Shown: positions 31,672 to 42,236 of the stretch, in pieces
Layout of the letters: each line of letters opens with the position of its first letter
Position numbering within the stretch: position 1 is the first letter of the stretch
Source: Pseudopyrenochaeta lycopersici
Taxonomy: Eukaryota; Ascomycota; Dothideomycetes; Pleosporales; Pseudopyrenochaetaceae
DNA: 64,000 nt
Assembly: GCA_003313425.1 (NCBI GenBank)
Contig: NHZP01000028.1
Coordinates: 248,001 to 312,000, forward strand
Direction of reading: 5' to 3'
Position numbers and translations under genes: made by a program
Notes under the pieces: model-generated
The model's database searches: none
Told to the model about the DNA's origin: nothing
What the model saw: only the letters and a program-made list of their open reading frames with translations

Positions 31672-33544
31672 TTATGCCTTATCTTCATCCTCAATAACGT
31701 CTATAAGCTCAACTTCCTCTACTTCAGCATTTAGCTCTGGATTCCTTGTATGATCTTCTCCAATCTTAAGTAGAGCATCCTCAAGGTCAATAAGTTCTCC
31801 TTCAGTAGCTCGATCTGCCTTAATTCTCTCCAAAACCCTCTTATTAATATAGATATACTGAAGCATATCAACCTTGTCAGGTCTAAGGCGATTTCGAAGC
31901 TTATTATGGAGAAGCTTAAGGATAGAGAATGACCGCTCAGATGGGACTGAATTACACGGTGTAGATGCAAGCCTAATAGCAATAGGGGCAATAGCTGGAG
32001 CAATAGTCCTTGCAACCTTCCAGAATGTCCGCATATTCTGCTTATACTCCCAAATGAAATGACCACAATGGAAGCGCTCCTCTCTATACCTAAACTCTAA
32101 GATCTGGCCCATCCCATGTTGGTTGTCAATCCCTTGCCTCTTAAAGAACTTATGGAGTATGCCAGTAACCTCTACATTAGTATGGAAGGGGATCTCATCA
32201 TCCCCTAGAGTAGTAGGGTTCAGGAGGTAAGCGACAATGTGGATGTCTCCTGTCTGGCGTAGGAAGCGAGACTTAAGAGTTTGAGTCTCCCATTGCTGGT
32301 AGTCAACAATCTCAGGGTGGCATGTAAGCATACGCTGGAGATGGCGGAAGCAATCCTTCCACATTAGGACCACGTATTGTAGCGTTGCAGAGTCAGATTC
32401 TGACTTCTTAATAGCCTTATCAATTGGCTCAAGGACGTCAAAAATGAAGTCTAGATCAACCCAGAATCGGCCATCCTCTATGGTAGGTATAACGTCTCGG
32501 ATCTCTTTTACTAGCGTCCTCTGGGAGCAATGTGGCGTACTTGAGCAGGGCTGGGTAGGCTCTCCTGACTGATTTGATCATCGCAGTTTGTGTTCCCCAG
32601 CGTGTAATGACAGAGAGCGCAAAAGAATACGTGGATCCTATTGTTGACTGCATAATATCGCGGAGGGTAGCAAGCTGCTTTGGTGCACAGGTGAATGCTG
32701 TAACGACAGCTTGAGCCTGTTTAACACGCTCAGAGAACCACGGTATGCTAATGACGTCCTTGATGAGCAGCTGAAGACCGTGGCTACTGCAAGGCACAAA
32801 GAACATATGCTTGTATAGAGGCATGGTACCAAGAATGCGTGTTGCTTTGCCCTGAGTTGCGCATGTATCCATTGCTACTGAATTAAGTCTTGAAGTATCG
32901 CCGTCCGAGATGACCTGGAAGCGATGATCCAGCCAGTCTGCATGCCAGTCTCCATCACAGGTGTCTCCATTAACTATCTCTGAGTCCCAGTAGAAGGCAC
33001 CATGGCCAGGTATGTTGACACAAAGGTTTTGTACCCGCTGGCGTCGGATGTTGTTGGATTCATCCGCAATGAGGTTAAGGAGAGTAGCGTCATTGACGTG
33101 CTTAGAGACCTGCGTCTGGAGGCGCTTGTAGATGGCTGGGAGGAATGAGCGACTGATCTGGTTGCCAGTAGGAGGCTTGACAGTTGGATAGAAGCGCTTC
33201 ATGATAGGAGCAAGATGCTTATGGTCCTCAAATGCATCGAGTGGTAGACCGTCGAGAATAACTGCTTCAGCCATCTGCATCTGTAGTGCCTTGCCCATAA
33301 GTGCTGCAATGGTTGGAATAATAAGCTTCTGCTGTGCCAATGCCTCCTCTTCAGCAGCTTCCTCCTCTTTCCCTTGCTCATACTTCTGGCAGCTTTGTAG
33401 ATGTTTGCGGAGATCTGTGGTTTGCCAGGAGCGCTCATGGCCACAGGCTTTGCATTGGGCTCGGTCGGTCTTGTGTTCTGCTCGTTTGAACCGCTTAAAA
33501 GATAGGAGGACCTCGGTATCTGGAATACGACCTCTTTTAGTCAT
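31672..33544 (-). pseudogene. hAT-C transposase, one frameshift (left copy)
   Basis: Likely start MTKRGRIPDTEVLLSFKRFK (33544; an upstream in-frame ATG lies at 33637). A BED-like finger (CKACGHERSWQTTDLRKHLQSC) is followed by LLNLIADESNNIRRQ and VPCSSHGLQLLIKDVI. The frame breaks near 32500, where LLKYATLLPED runs out and the continuation VKEIRDVIPTIEDGRFWVD is one base away. It resumes to 31672 with the dimerisation motif NSVPSERSFSILKLLHNKLR. No GT-AG intron of plausible size restores phase. The same lesion is in both arms. Start sites of the two copies face each other across the palindrome centre, 332 bp apart. Confidence 0.82.
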
Positions 33545-33876
33545 GATGAGGCTGTAGAATTGCGAAAATGGAGTTGAGAAAAGGAGTTGGTAACCAGGCG
33601 AATGCTGACTAAAAAAGATGACGGCACAGACCATCATGTGATCCGAGCTTACGCGAGCATCCTAAATTCATCATAATTAGAAAATGAGCTCATTTGAAGA
33701 ACCCTAGCTGTATATAGGGTTCTTCAAATGAGCTCATTTTCTAATTATGATGAATTTAGGATGCTCGCGTAAGCTCGGATCACATGATGGTCTGTGCCGT
33801 CATCTTTTTTAGTCAGCATTCGCCTGGTTACCAACTCCTTTTCTCAACTCCATTTTCGCAATTCTACAGCCTCATC

Positions 33877-35749
33877 ATGACTAAAAGAGGTCGTATTCCA
33901 GATACCGAGGTCCTCCTATCTTTTAAGCGGTTCAAACGAGCAGAACACAAGACCGACCGAGCCCAATGCAAAGCCTGTGGCCATGAGCGCTCCTGGCAAA
34001 CCACAGATCTCCGCAAACATCTACAAAGCTGCCAGAAGTATGAGCAAGGGAAAGAGGAGGAAGCTGCTGAAGAGGAGGCATTGGCACAGCAGAAGCTTAT
34101 TATTCCAACCATTGCAGCACTTATGGGCAAGGCACTACAGATGCAGATGGCTGAAGCAGTTATTCTCGACGGTCTACCACTCGATGCATTTGAGGACCAT
34201 AAGCATCTTGCTCCTATCATGAAGCGCTTCTATCCAACTGTCAAGCCTCCTACTGGCAACCAGATCAGTCGCTCATTCCTCCCAGCCATCTACAAGCGCC
34301 TCCAGACGCAGGTCTCTAAGCACGTCAATGACGCTACTCTCCTTAACCTCATTGCGGATGAATCCAACAACATCCGACGCCAGCGGGTACAAAACCTTTG
34401 TGTCAACATACCTGGCCATGGTGCCTTCTACTGGGACTCAGAGATAGTTAATGGAGACACCTGTGATGGAGACTGGCATGCAGACTGGCTGGATCATCGC
34501 TTCCAGGTCATCTCGGACGGCGATACTTCAAGACTTAATTCAGTAGCAATGGATACATGCGCAACTCAGGGCAAAGCAACACGCATTCTTGGTACCATGC
34601 CTCTATACAAGCATATGTTCTTTGTGCCTTGCAGTAGCCACGGTCTTCAGCTGCTCATCAAGGACGTCATTAGCATACCGTGGTTCTCTGAGCGTGTTAA
34701 ACAGGCTCAAGCTGTCGTTACAGCATTCACCTGTGCACCAAAGCAGCTTGCTACCCTCCGCGATATTATGCAGTCAACAATAGGATCCACGTATTCTTTT
34801 GCGCTCTCTGTCATTACACGCTGGGGAACACAAACTGCGATGATCAAATCAGTCAGGAGAGCCTACCCAGCCCTGCTCAAGTACGCCACATTGCTCCCAG
34901 AGGACGCTAGTAAAAGAGATCCGAGACGTTATACCTACCATAGAGGATGGCCGATTCTGGGTTGATCTAGACTTCATTTTTGACGTCCTTGAGCCAATTG
35001 ATAAGGCTATTAAGAAGTCAGAATCTGACTCTGCAACGCTACAATACGTGGTCCTAATGTGGAAGGATTGCTTCCGCCATCTCCAGCGTATGCTTACATG
35101 CCACCCTGAGATTGTTGACTACCAGCAATGGGAGACTCAAACTCTTAAGTCTCGCTTCCTACGCCAGACAGGAGACATCCACATTGTCGCTTACCTCCTG
35201 AACCCTACTACTCTAGGGGATGATGAGATCCCCTTCCATACTAATGTAGAGGTTACTGGCATACTCCATAAGTTCTTTAAGAGGCAAGGGATTGACAACC
35301 AACATGGGATGGGCCAGATCTTAGAGTTTAGGTATAGAGAGGAGCGCTTCCATTGTGGTCATTTCATTTGGGAGTATAAGCAGAATATGCGGACATTCTG
35401 GAAGGTTGCAAGGACTATTGCTCCAGCTATTGCCCCTATTGCTATTAGGCTTGCATCTACACCGTGTAATTCAGTCCCATCTGAGCGGTCATTCTCTATC
35501 CTTAAGCTTCTCCATAATAAGCTTCGAAATCGCCTTAGACCTGACAAGGTTGATATGCTTCAGTATATCTATATTAATAAGAGGGTTTTGGAGAGAATTA
35601 AGGCAGATCGAGCTACTGAAGGAGAACTTATTGACCTTGAGGATGCTCTACTTAAGATTGGAGAAGATCATACAAGGAATCCAGAGCTAAATGCTGAAGT
35701 AGAGGAAGTTGAGCTTATAGACGTTATTGAGGATGAAGATAAGGCATAA
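33877..35749 (+). pseudogene. hAT-C transposase, one frameshift (right copy)
   Basis: Identical to the left copy in both open segments (33877-34965 and 35048-35749, the second frame being open from about 34910) and in the frame break near 34920. Upstream in-frame ATG at 33784. Nonfunctional unless the break is bypassed. Confidence 0.82.
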
Positions 35750-36126
35750 TACAACACTAACGTGTTCCACAAGCCAGGCGATCATACAAGCGAGGCGATC
35801 AGCCCGATTCTCACCCAAACCTATACATTGTATCTCTACAACGACTCAACAGGATTTCCTATGGCTTCGAACTTAGTGTTTCTTATGTGCCTGGAGATCC
35901 TTTCTCGAGTTTCAGCTTAGTAGAACTGATAATTCTTGAGATCTTGTAGTTCGGCTCGAATTTGGGGGCCAAAACTCGATTTCTCAAGAACCGCTAGACT
36001 TACTACTCTTATACTCCAAATAGAGGTTGTAAAAAAGTATTCAAACGTCTTTGTACACTTTCGTAATACACCATTGAGTCGTTGTAGAGATACAATGTAT
36101 AGGTTTGGGTGAGAATCGGGCTGATC

Positions 36127-39100
36127 CAGACCTGGACATCGTTCGTTTCCCCGAACGATCGTTTTGAACGATCGTTCATCGTCCGAACGACGTTTATGGC
36201 CAAGAAGTGGTTCTTATTCTATTGACTAGGTATTTACTATATAAACTGTGAAAATCTCGTAAATCTTAGCTATTCCTAATTCCTGTTTTAGGAAAGTTGT
36301 ATAGGCAGCGCACAGGCTATACTATATATTATTAAGCCAAGCTCTCTTAAATAGGATTTCCTATCCTACTAACGCCTGTATATAAAAATTGCTTGGTTTA
36401 TTTGAAAGAAAAATTAGAGCTCGCAATCGCTGCTAACTGTCGCTACAGTTCTAGTGTTGAGAAACGGCTATTAGCCAGCTCCCCTACTGCCGAAGTATTC
36501 GAGAAGCTCAGCTGCGTCGCACTCGGTGTCAGCTGCTCGCTACCCTCCTCATCCTCCACTTCGCGGTTGCTCTTATCGTTGCCTAAGCCTGCTGGCGACC
36601 CTAGTGTAATAAGCCCTTGCGCATCCCAGTTTGCAAGCAGTTCGCTTGCCTCCATTACCTCTACACTCATACTTTGACGCCGCTTATCAAGGAGGATACC
36701 AGCAAGGGAGAAGACCCTCTCTGGCTCGTCGCTCATAGGTGGGATAGAGAGGATATCAATCGCCATTCGGGCGAGGCGAGGATAACGGCCACGAACCTCA
36801 GCGGAATGCCAGTACTTGATAGGATTAACACTGCGTACTCGCGGCTTACTTATCCACTCATCGTACTCATCTGCAGTCGTAGCAACAATAGGATCATCCT
36901 CATCAATTGCAGCGGCGAGGTAGGTTCTTAGTGCGCCCAATATAGGTGGCTTTTTACTTAGTAATCTTGTTGATGTGGCTTCAAGTTCGCCTGGCAAGTC
37001 TTTATACTCGCGCTGCCACAGATCTCTCACTGATTGCTTCGCAGTCTTTAGCCAAGCTCTACCTGCTTGCTGCTTCCATTGCCGGTTAATAAAGTGCCAC
37101 TTGCGGCGTGGGTCGAGTACAATGGCGGCTGCCAGTGCTGGTGAGCGATCCATAAGGCAATAGTACTCATCTGCCTTCGCCCATCCATGTTCGAGCAATG
37201 CGTGTATCCTCGTATCGCGACCAGCGTACTCAGCCTTAGCATCCTCAAGACGACTGAGGATACATTCAAGCGTAGGTAAGACGTAGCCAACTCCTACAAA
37301 ATCGCCAGCGCTGGCGTCGCCTTGCAGAGCCATTGTTGCTTCAAAGAGTGGCTGGAGGAGGCCTTGAAAAGTTTGCAGTACGCCCCAATCTTCGTGTGTG
37401 AAGCGATTTTTAAATACCCACAACGACAGTGAGTCTTTGCCTTTTTGAACGCGCTTGCCGCTGCTAACTGCTATAGAGTAGCGGTTGCTCTCGTCGTTGG
37501 TGAATGTGTCAACCTCAGCCATAAGTTCCACTGCGCGATCAATCATAAGATAAGTGCTGTTCCACCGCGTCTGCTGGTCCTGTACAAGCTCTAAGCGGTA
37601 AGGCTTTATAAGCTTTTTCTTGCGCTCACGCTCACAAACTTTCAGCCATCTCTCGTGCCTCTGAGGGCTCTTACGCACCCATTTTACAACATTGTGAATC
37701 TTTCCAACAGGTCCTTGGCACTGCCAGAGCATTACTTCATCGCGAGAATCCTTTAGTAGCTGGTTCTCGGCCTCATATATATCCTTTCGATCACCAAACA
37801 AGAGGGATCTCGCTACCAAGTTGATGACATGGCCCATACAACGTAATCGCCGCTGGTGAGCCCATGGAGCCTCTGGAACGTTAAGAAGCTTTGCCAACGC
37901 GTCAATAGCTGTATCGTTGTTCCTAGCATTGTCAAGGACAAAGTAGCCAAGCTTGCCCACAATTCCATATGTCTTGGCAATTCGATATACGTCCTGGGCG
38001 ATATTAACGCCCTCGTGAGAGTCGTAAAACGGTGAGAGGCCTAGTAGAAGCTTACAGTTGGTGCCCTCACAGTTAGCGAAGTGAGCAACTACTCCATTAA
38101 CTGCATGTAAGTTTGGTGACGTCCACAAGTCGAATGCGAGGTGGATCATGCCTGGAGCTTGCTGCAAAAGCTGTATTATCTCACGCTGATGGTATTTTAG
38201 ATCTTCAAGCACTCGCCGGGCAATCGTACACCTATTGTTTATAGCCCTTGGGGTTTGAACTAGTGGTTGCAACGTGGCCAGAAATTCGAGGAATTCAGGG
38301 TCATCAACACGCTGAAATGGGATCCTACGCCTCACCACCCACCTCCTTAGAGCTTGGTTAATCCTCTCGAAGTCGGTATTTCGGAGTAATCGAGCAATAA
38401 TGCGTTGGTGATCGCTTCGAGATGGGTCAAGGCCACACGAACGAAACCAGTTAGCAAGCTTAAAGTCCTCTAGGCTCTCGTCTTCTGCAAGCTTTGGGTG
38501 GTGCTGAGCCATGTGCTTGCGCACGCTTTGGACACCTCTCGTTACGTTGTAGGTAATCTCCTTCCCGTTTAGGTAACACGGCTTGCACAACCAGAATCTC
38601 GCCTTAGTCATTCGATCTTTCTGCTCTATAGGAACCCCATATTTCCACACCCACTGGGTGACTTTAACATCACTAAGAGGCGTTGCAAAGCTTGAGATAC
38701 GCTCCCAATCAACCCAACTGTAGTCAAACTTTAGAGCAGTGGCTGGCTCGTCACCCTGACTTTCTGGTAGCCAGATTGAGTCATCGTTGGTACGCTGTAA
38801 CTCAGTACGTATAGAGGGATCTGCGATAACTTCTGAAAGCTCGTCGTCGTTAGTATCGTTAAGATCAAACCTTTGCTGGATAGGAGAGTCCTCATCCTGG
38901 ATAATAAGCTGCGATAATCGTTTACTACGACGTTGTTGCGGTCCAGTGTCGTCAAGATGAGTAGCTAATCGCTTTCGACGATTCTTTAAGCTCATGCTGG
39001 CAGTCGATAAAGGAGTAACAAGAGAAATGGAACGAATTTACAGTAAAACTGTATTAACGCGTTCATGATCTCATCTGTTGACTTCTCCGCTTCCCCGCTT

Positions 39101-39217
39101 TTGCGACGCGTCTGTAAACAAGAACAATAACAAAGCTAACGATAGCCGAACGACGATCGTTCGCCGAACGATCGATCATCGTTTACTGATCGTTTAGACG
39201 AACGATGTCCAGGTCTG
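36127..39217 (-). mobile_element. hAT-A element (right copy)
   Basis: Mirror of 28204-31294, same CAGACCTGG ends and GATCAGCC duplication (read on the minus strand). Confidence 0.92.
36443..38995 (-). CDS. hAT-A transposase, 850 aa (right copy)
   Basis: Residue-for-residue identical to the product of 28426-30978, open throughout, with BED finger, catalytic region and C-terminal dimerisation block. Two identical intact copies in opposite orientation mean either gene could supply transposase for both hAT-A copies. Confidence 0.93.
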   Translation of the reverse strand: MSLKNRRKRLATHLDDTGPQQRRSKRLSQLIIQDEDSPIQQRFDLNDTNDDELSEVIADPSIRTELQRTNDDSIWLPESQGDEPATALKFDYSWVDWERISSFATPLSDVKVTQWVWKYGVPIEQKDRMTKARFWLCKPCYLNGKEITYNVTRGVQSVRKHMAQHHPKLAEDESLEDFKLANWFRSCGLDPSRSDHQRIIARLLRNTDFERINQALRRWVVRRRIPFQRVDDPEFLEFLATLQPLVQTPRAINNRCTIARRVLEDLKYHQREIIQLLQQAPGMIHLAFDLWTSPNLHAVNGVVAHFANCEGTNCKLLLGLSPFYDSHEGVNIAQDVYRIAKTYGIVGKLGYFVLDNARNNDTAIDALAKLLNVPEAPWAHQRRLRCMGHVINLVARSLLFGDRKDIYEAENQLLKDSRDEVMLWQCQGPVGKIHNVVKWVRKSPQRHERWLKVCERERKKKLIKPYRLELVQDQQTRWNSTYLMIDRAVELMAEVDTFTNDESNRYSIAVSSGKRVQKGKDSLSLWVFKNRFTHEDWGVLQTFQGLLQPLFEATMALQGDASAGDFVGVGYVLPTLECILSRLEDAKAEYAGRDTRIHALLEHGWAKADEYYCLMDRSPALAAAIVLDPRRKWHFINRQWKQQAGRAWLKTAKQSVRDLWQREYKDLPGELEATSTRLLSKKPPILGALRTYLAAAIDEDDPIVATTADEYDEWISKPRVRSVNPIKYWHSAEVRGRYPRLARMAIDILSIPPMSDEPERVFSLAGILLDKRRQSMSVEVMEASELLANWDAQGLITLGSPAGLGNDKSNREVEDEEGSEQLTPSATQLSFSNTSAVGELANSRFSTLEL

Positions 39218-39410
39218 GGCTGATCGCCTCGCTTGTATGATCGCCTGGCTTGTGGAACACGTTAATAGTGCTGTAGCGAGATTACAGAGGTGCATCTTTT
39301 AGTCATCATTTTAATTATGAGCTCACATGTAAAAAATGATGAATTTATGATACCTCATTTGGCTTAGTCTTATGAGGCATTTTAAAATGAATCCGAACCC
39401 TAGCTGTATA

Positions 39411-39966
39411 CGTCTTTGTTACATAAAGCCCGCTAGCATCTTCAGGAGAAACGTCATCAATAGTCATGCAGAGAACTTATCTAGGCATTTAAGAATATTC
39501 AAAAGTCTTCAGACGCGCAGGTCAAGATTGAATTGACAACGCTACATTAGCATGATAAAGCGCCGAAAGTTCTTTCCAACACCCAAGGTCGGCATCAAAA
39601 CATACTTAAAATTTCAAATCGCCTTAATTGGGCCTGGTACACACTACCACCTGCGGCTGTAACGGGCCCAGACATGCTCATGTGAGACAAAATTGTTCAT
39701 GCAAGGAGTGCGGGGTAGGTAGGCCAAGATTTTGCCCCTGATCCACTGTTGTTTAACCTTAGCACAGAAATAAACAGCAAATTTACTTTCATGGAGGCCG
39801 AAGAATATTTGTTGGTGAAAACACCCCCTAGTTTAGAGAGAGTCCCTTTCACCTGTGCCTCTACTGATCGAGATTGACTGGCGGAGAGCCCAAATGGGGG
39901 TGGGGGACTGTGCCAAGTCTATTATTTGTAGGAACCGGCACCGGCAATGCCCCTTGTCTGTGCGCG
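39411..39966. other. Spacer between palindrome and P5
   Basis: AT-rich, with no gene recognised. Confidence 0.35.
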
Positions 39967-39968
39967 TA

Positions 39969-42228
39969 ACGTAATTCCCGGCATCTTGACCATCCCTGCA
40001 TCTTGACCACCCATCCAAAATCAAGTGTCTGATTTTAAAATGATATTACTCCACAACAGATCAATAAATTTATATAAAAGTTTGAAGATTTATAGAATAG
40101 AACCTTAAGAAGTTACTTGCCATGTTTTTTAGTCTAAAAATCGCCGTGGGGGACCGATTTTGCGCCCGGTCCTCGAAACTCTCAAAACCTGCCCATCCTG
40201 ATTTGACCCATTGCGATCTGATCCACAAACGGCTGCAGACAAATTTGCTGCCACAGCCTGATTCTTCGAAACCTGTTTCTCTATTCGAGTCGCTTTTTTA
40301 GGCGCCTTCGCCTGTTCCTGGGTTGCGATCTTGCGCCTTTTTACCGCTAGTTTTCCTCCATCTTCTCCGCCCCGCTTTCTCTGAGCCTCTCGCTCAGCAG
40401 CTAATTGAGCCTTTTTTTTCAAGCTGGATTTGTTTTGAAATAAGTTTTTCAGCTTTGCGCTCTTCGTTCTGTTTTGCAGCATGTTCGCGCTCTGCAATTT
40501 TGGCTTGTTTCTTTGCCTCTCTTTCTCGTGCCTTTTCCGCCTTTGCCCGGGCTTTCTCCTCCTTTGTCTTGCGCCTGTTGGACCTTCCTTTCCTCTGCGA
40601 GAGACTTTTGCAGTTGGCTTTCAATTTCTATCTCTTCTGCTCGTTGTCTAACTACTGCAACCATTGATGGCGTAAAGAATTGCGCTTCTCCAGGCCGTTC
40701 TTTATCAAAAAGTCCCATACCTTTGCCTCTTTTCCGCTTTTTCTTCTCTCCCACAAGTGCTGCACGCAACCCGATAACCTCGTGCTGGAGAATATCATTC
40801 CGAACTGCCAGCTTCCCACACGCTCGGATAATTTCTTCCATTTTCGCTGTGTGCACAGCTTGTTCCTTGCGGATTTCTTTGGCCAGCCGACGGACTCCTC
40901 GCACAGACCCCGGCGTCTTCTTCTTTAAATCATTGTCACTGTTTTCCGGAGACGGAGTCTTTGCCTTTATTGACTTGTGTACCTTTTCGGGCTCTAGAGG
41001 GAAGATTCCAGGGCCGGAAAATGCCGATTTAATGTTTGATACGGTGAGCGAGCGCTCCCAGGCCGTTGAAAAAAGCCGCCAGAAGCTTCGTTTTGTTAGG
41101 CGAGCGAATCCGCAGCTTGATTGAATCAACTGATCAATCTCTTGTGAGTATGCATGCGCAAGAGGCGAGAAAATGCCAACGTCAAGTGGCTGCAGGCGGT
41201 GGGTTGAATGTGGAGGTAAAACCACTAGGAGAATCCTGTTCTCGTCGCAATAGTTGAACAAACGGAGGTTTACGTGACTTGAATGGCCATCGGCGAGCAA
41301 CAGGCGCCTCGAATTGCCCGCCTTCTCCTTTGTATGCCGATCAAATATCTCGAGCCATCTTATCCCAAGATCCTCGTTTGTCTATCCTTTTTCGGAAGTT
41401 GCGAAGCATGCACGGTCAGATGAGTGATCAAAATCCTCTAACCAAGTGTCTTGAAGGTCTCCAGAGGTACCCTGGTAAATAAGAGCTGGTGGAATGGCCG
41501 TTCCGTCCGCACAGATACAGGCCAGTAGAGAGATAAATTCTCGGCTCCCATCTTGGCTCGCACCAATAATTTTTTTGCTCTTGAGTTGTTGGATTCCAAC
41601 TATGCGCTTCATAGAATGGCAGATGCCAAGAAGAAAGCCTTTCTCATCAAAGTTGCGGATGTTGTGCGGCTTTATGTGGTATTGTTCTATTATTCGCTTC
41701 AACTTTTAAGCCGTAAGTAATAGAATATAATAATGGGCTTTACGGCCTTACATTAGCGTAGAAGTGTTCAAAATAAGCAGAATTATCAGCGACTTGACGC
41801 GTTTGATCGATTGCGCGAAGATAGAGGCTTTTAATCTTGTCTTGGTGACGCTTGCAGAATGTTGCCACCCAGTTCTTTCCAGGCTGCTTTTTCGCAATCT
41901 CATACACGAGATTCCTGAAAATTTGAGATGTAGGGGGTAGACCACGATTCGAAAGATTATTGATATGCTGTATAAGAACCTCTTCTTCTTCAATTGTAAG
42001 CAGCATATGAGATTCAGAGTATGCGAGCTCTTTCGGCTTCGAAATGCCTTTATGCCTGCACTGGAGGGTTCTGCGATCGATTTTAAATTTCTTCGCAGCA
42101 GCAGAATAATTTGGCACGTCTTGCGATTCCAGCTTCGTTGACCATTTGGCGCCGTGTTGAAGTTGGGTGGTGAAGAGGCGTTGAGGGTGGTCAAGATGCA
42201 GGGATGGTCAAGATCCCGGAAATTACGT
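39969..42228 (-). mobile_element. Pogo-like element P5
   Basis: 2,260 bp with complete ends. TA at 39967-39968 and 42229-42230; cap ACGTAATTCCC, then two 17-bp units GGCATCTTGACCATCCC and TGCATCTTGACCACCC(A). Confidence 0.88.
40129..42161 (-). pseudogene. P5 pogo transposase, one stop, one frameshift, small N-terminal deletion
   Basis: The N-terminus is damaged: compared with the 6.6-8.1 kb copy about 26 bp are missing after the first five codons (MVNEA), and the frame is open again from MPNYSAAAKKFKID (42117). An intron (41703 to about 41751) joins HFYAN to LKRIIEQYHI. A TAG at 41382-41384 replaces the Trp of KGWTNEDLG. The core has CADGTAIPPALIYQ, ADGHSSHVNLR and RLQPLDVGIF. The long Lys/Arg-rich coiled-coil tail changes frame near 40450-40500 and ends GRKIGPPRRFLD at 40129. 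Confidence 0.82.
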
Positions 42229-42236
42229 TAACCCCT

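Larger units (their letters stand above)
28019..33706 (-). mobile_element. hAT-C composite element, left copy
   Basis: Terminal inverted repeats TAGGGTTC, 8-bp target duplication GCTGTATA. It carries its own transposase (33544-31672, minus strand) plus an inserted pogo-type MITE (28159-31661), which in turn carries hAT-A (28204-31294). Without the insert the element is about 2.2 kb. Confidence 0.9.
35760..39262. mobile_element. Pogo-type MITE inside hAT-C (right copy)
   Basis: Mirror of 28159-31661, flanked by TA, carrying hAT-A. Confidence 0.88.
33715..39402 (+). mobile_element. hAT-C composite element, right copy (inverted)
   Basis: Mirror image of 28019-33706 about position 33710.5, with the same nested MITE and hAT-A and the same ends TAGGGTTC. 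Confidence 0.9.
28011..39410. repeat. 11.4-kb perfect palindrome: two hAT-C elements head to head with three target-site copies
   Basis: Arms 28019-33706 and 33715-39402 are each 5,688 bp and are reverse complements in every stretch I compared, including all open frames. Direct copies of GCTGTATA lie at 28011-28018, 33707-33714 (the 8-bp centre) and 39403-39410. The symmetry stops exactly at the outer element ends. Confidence 0.95.

Noticed and set aside
28019..39402. Palindrome as a hairpin-read or assembly artefact
   Set aside because: Symmetry ends exactly at element termini, the flanks are unique, and a third direct copy of the 8-bp target site lies at the centre. A mirrored read would not create this. 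Spanning reads would still be needed for proof.
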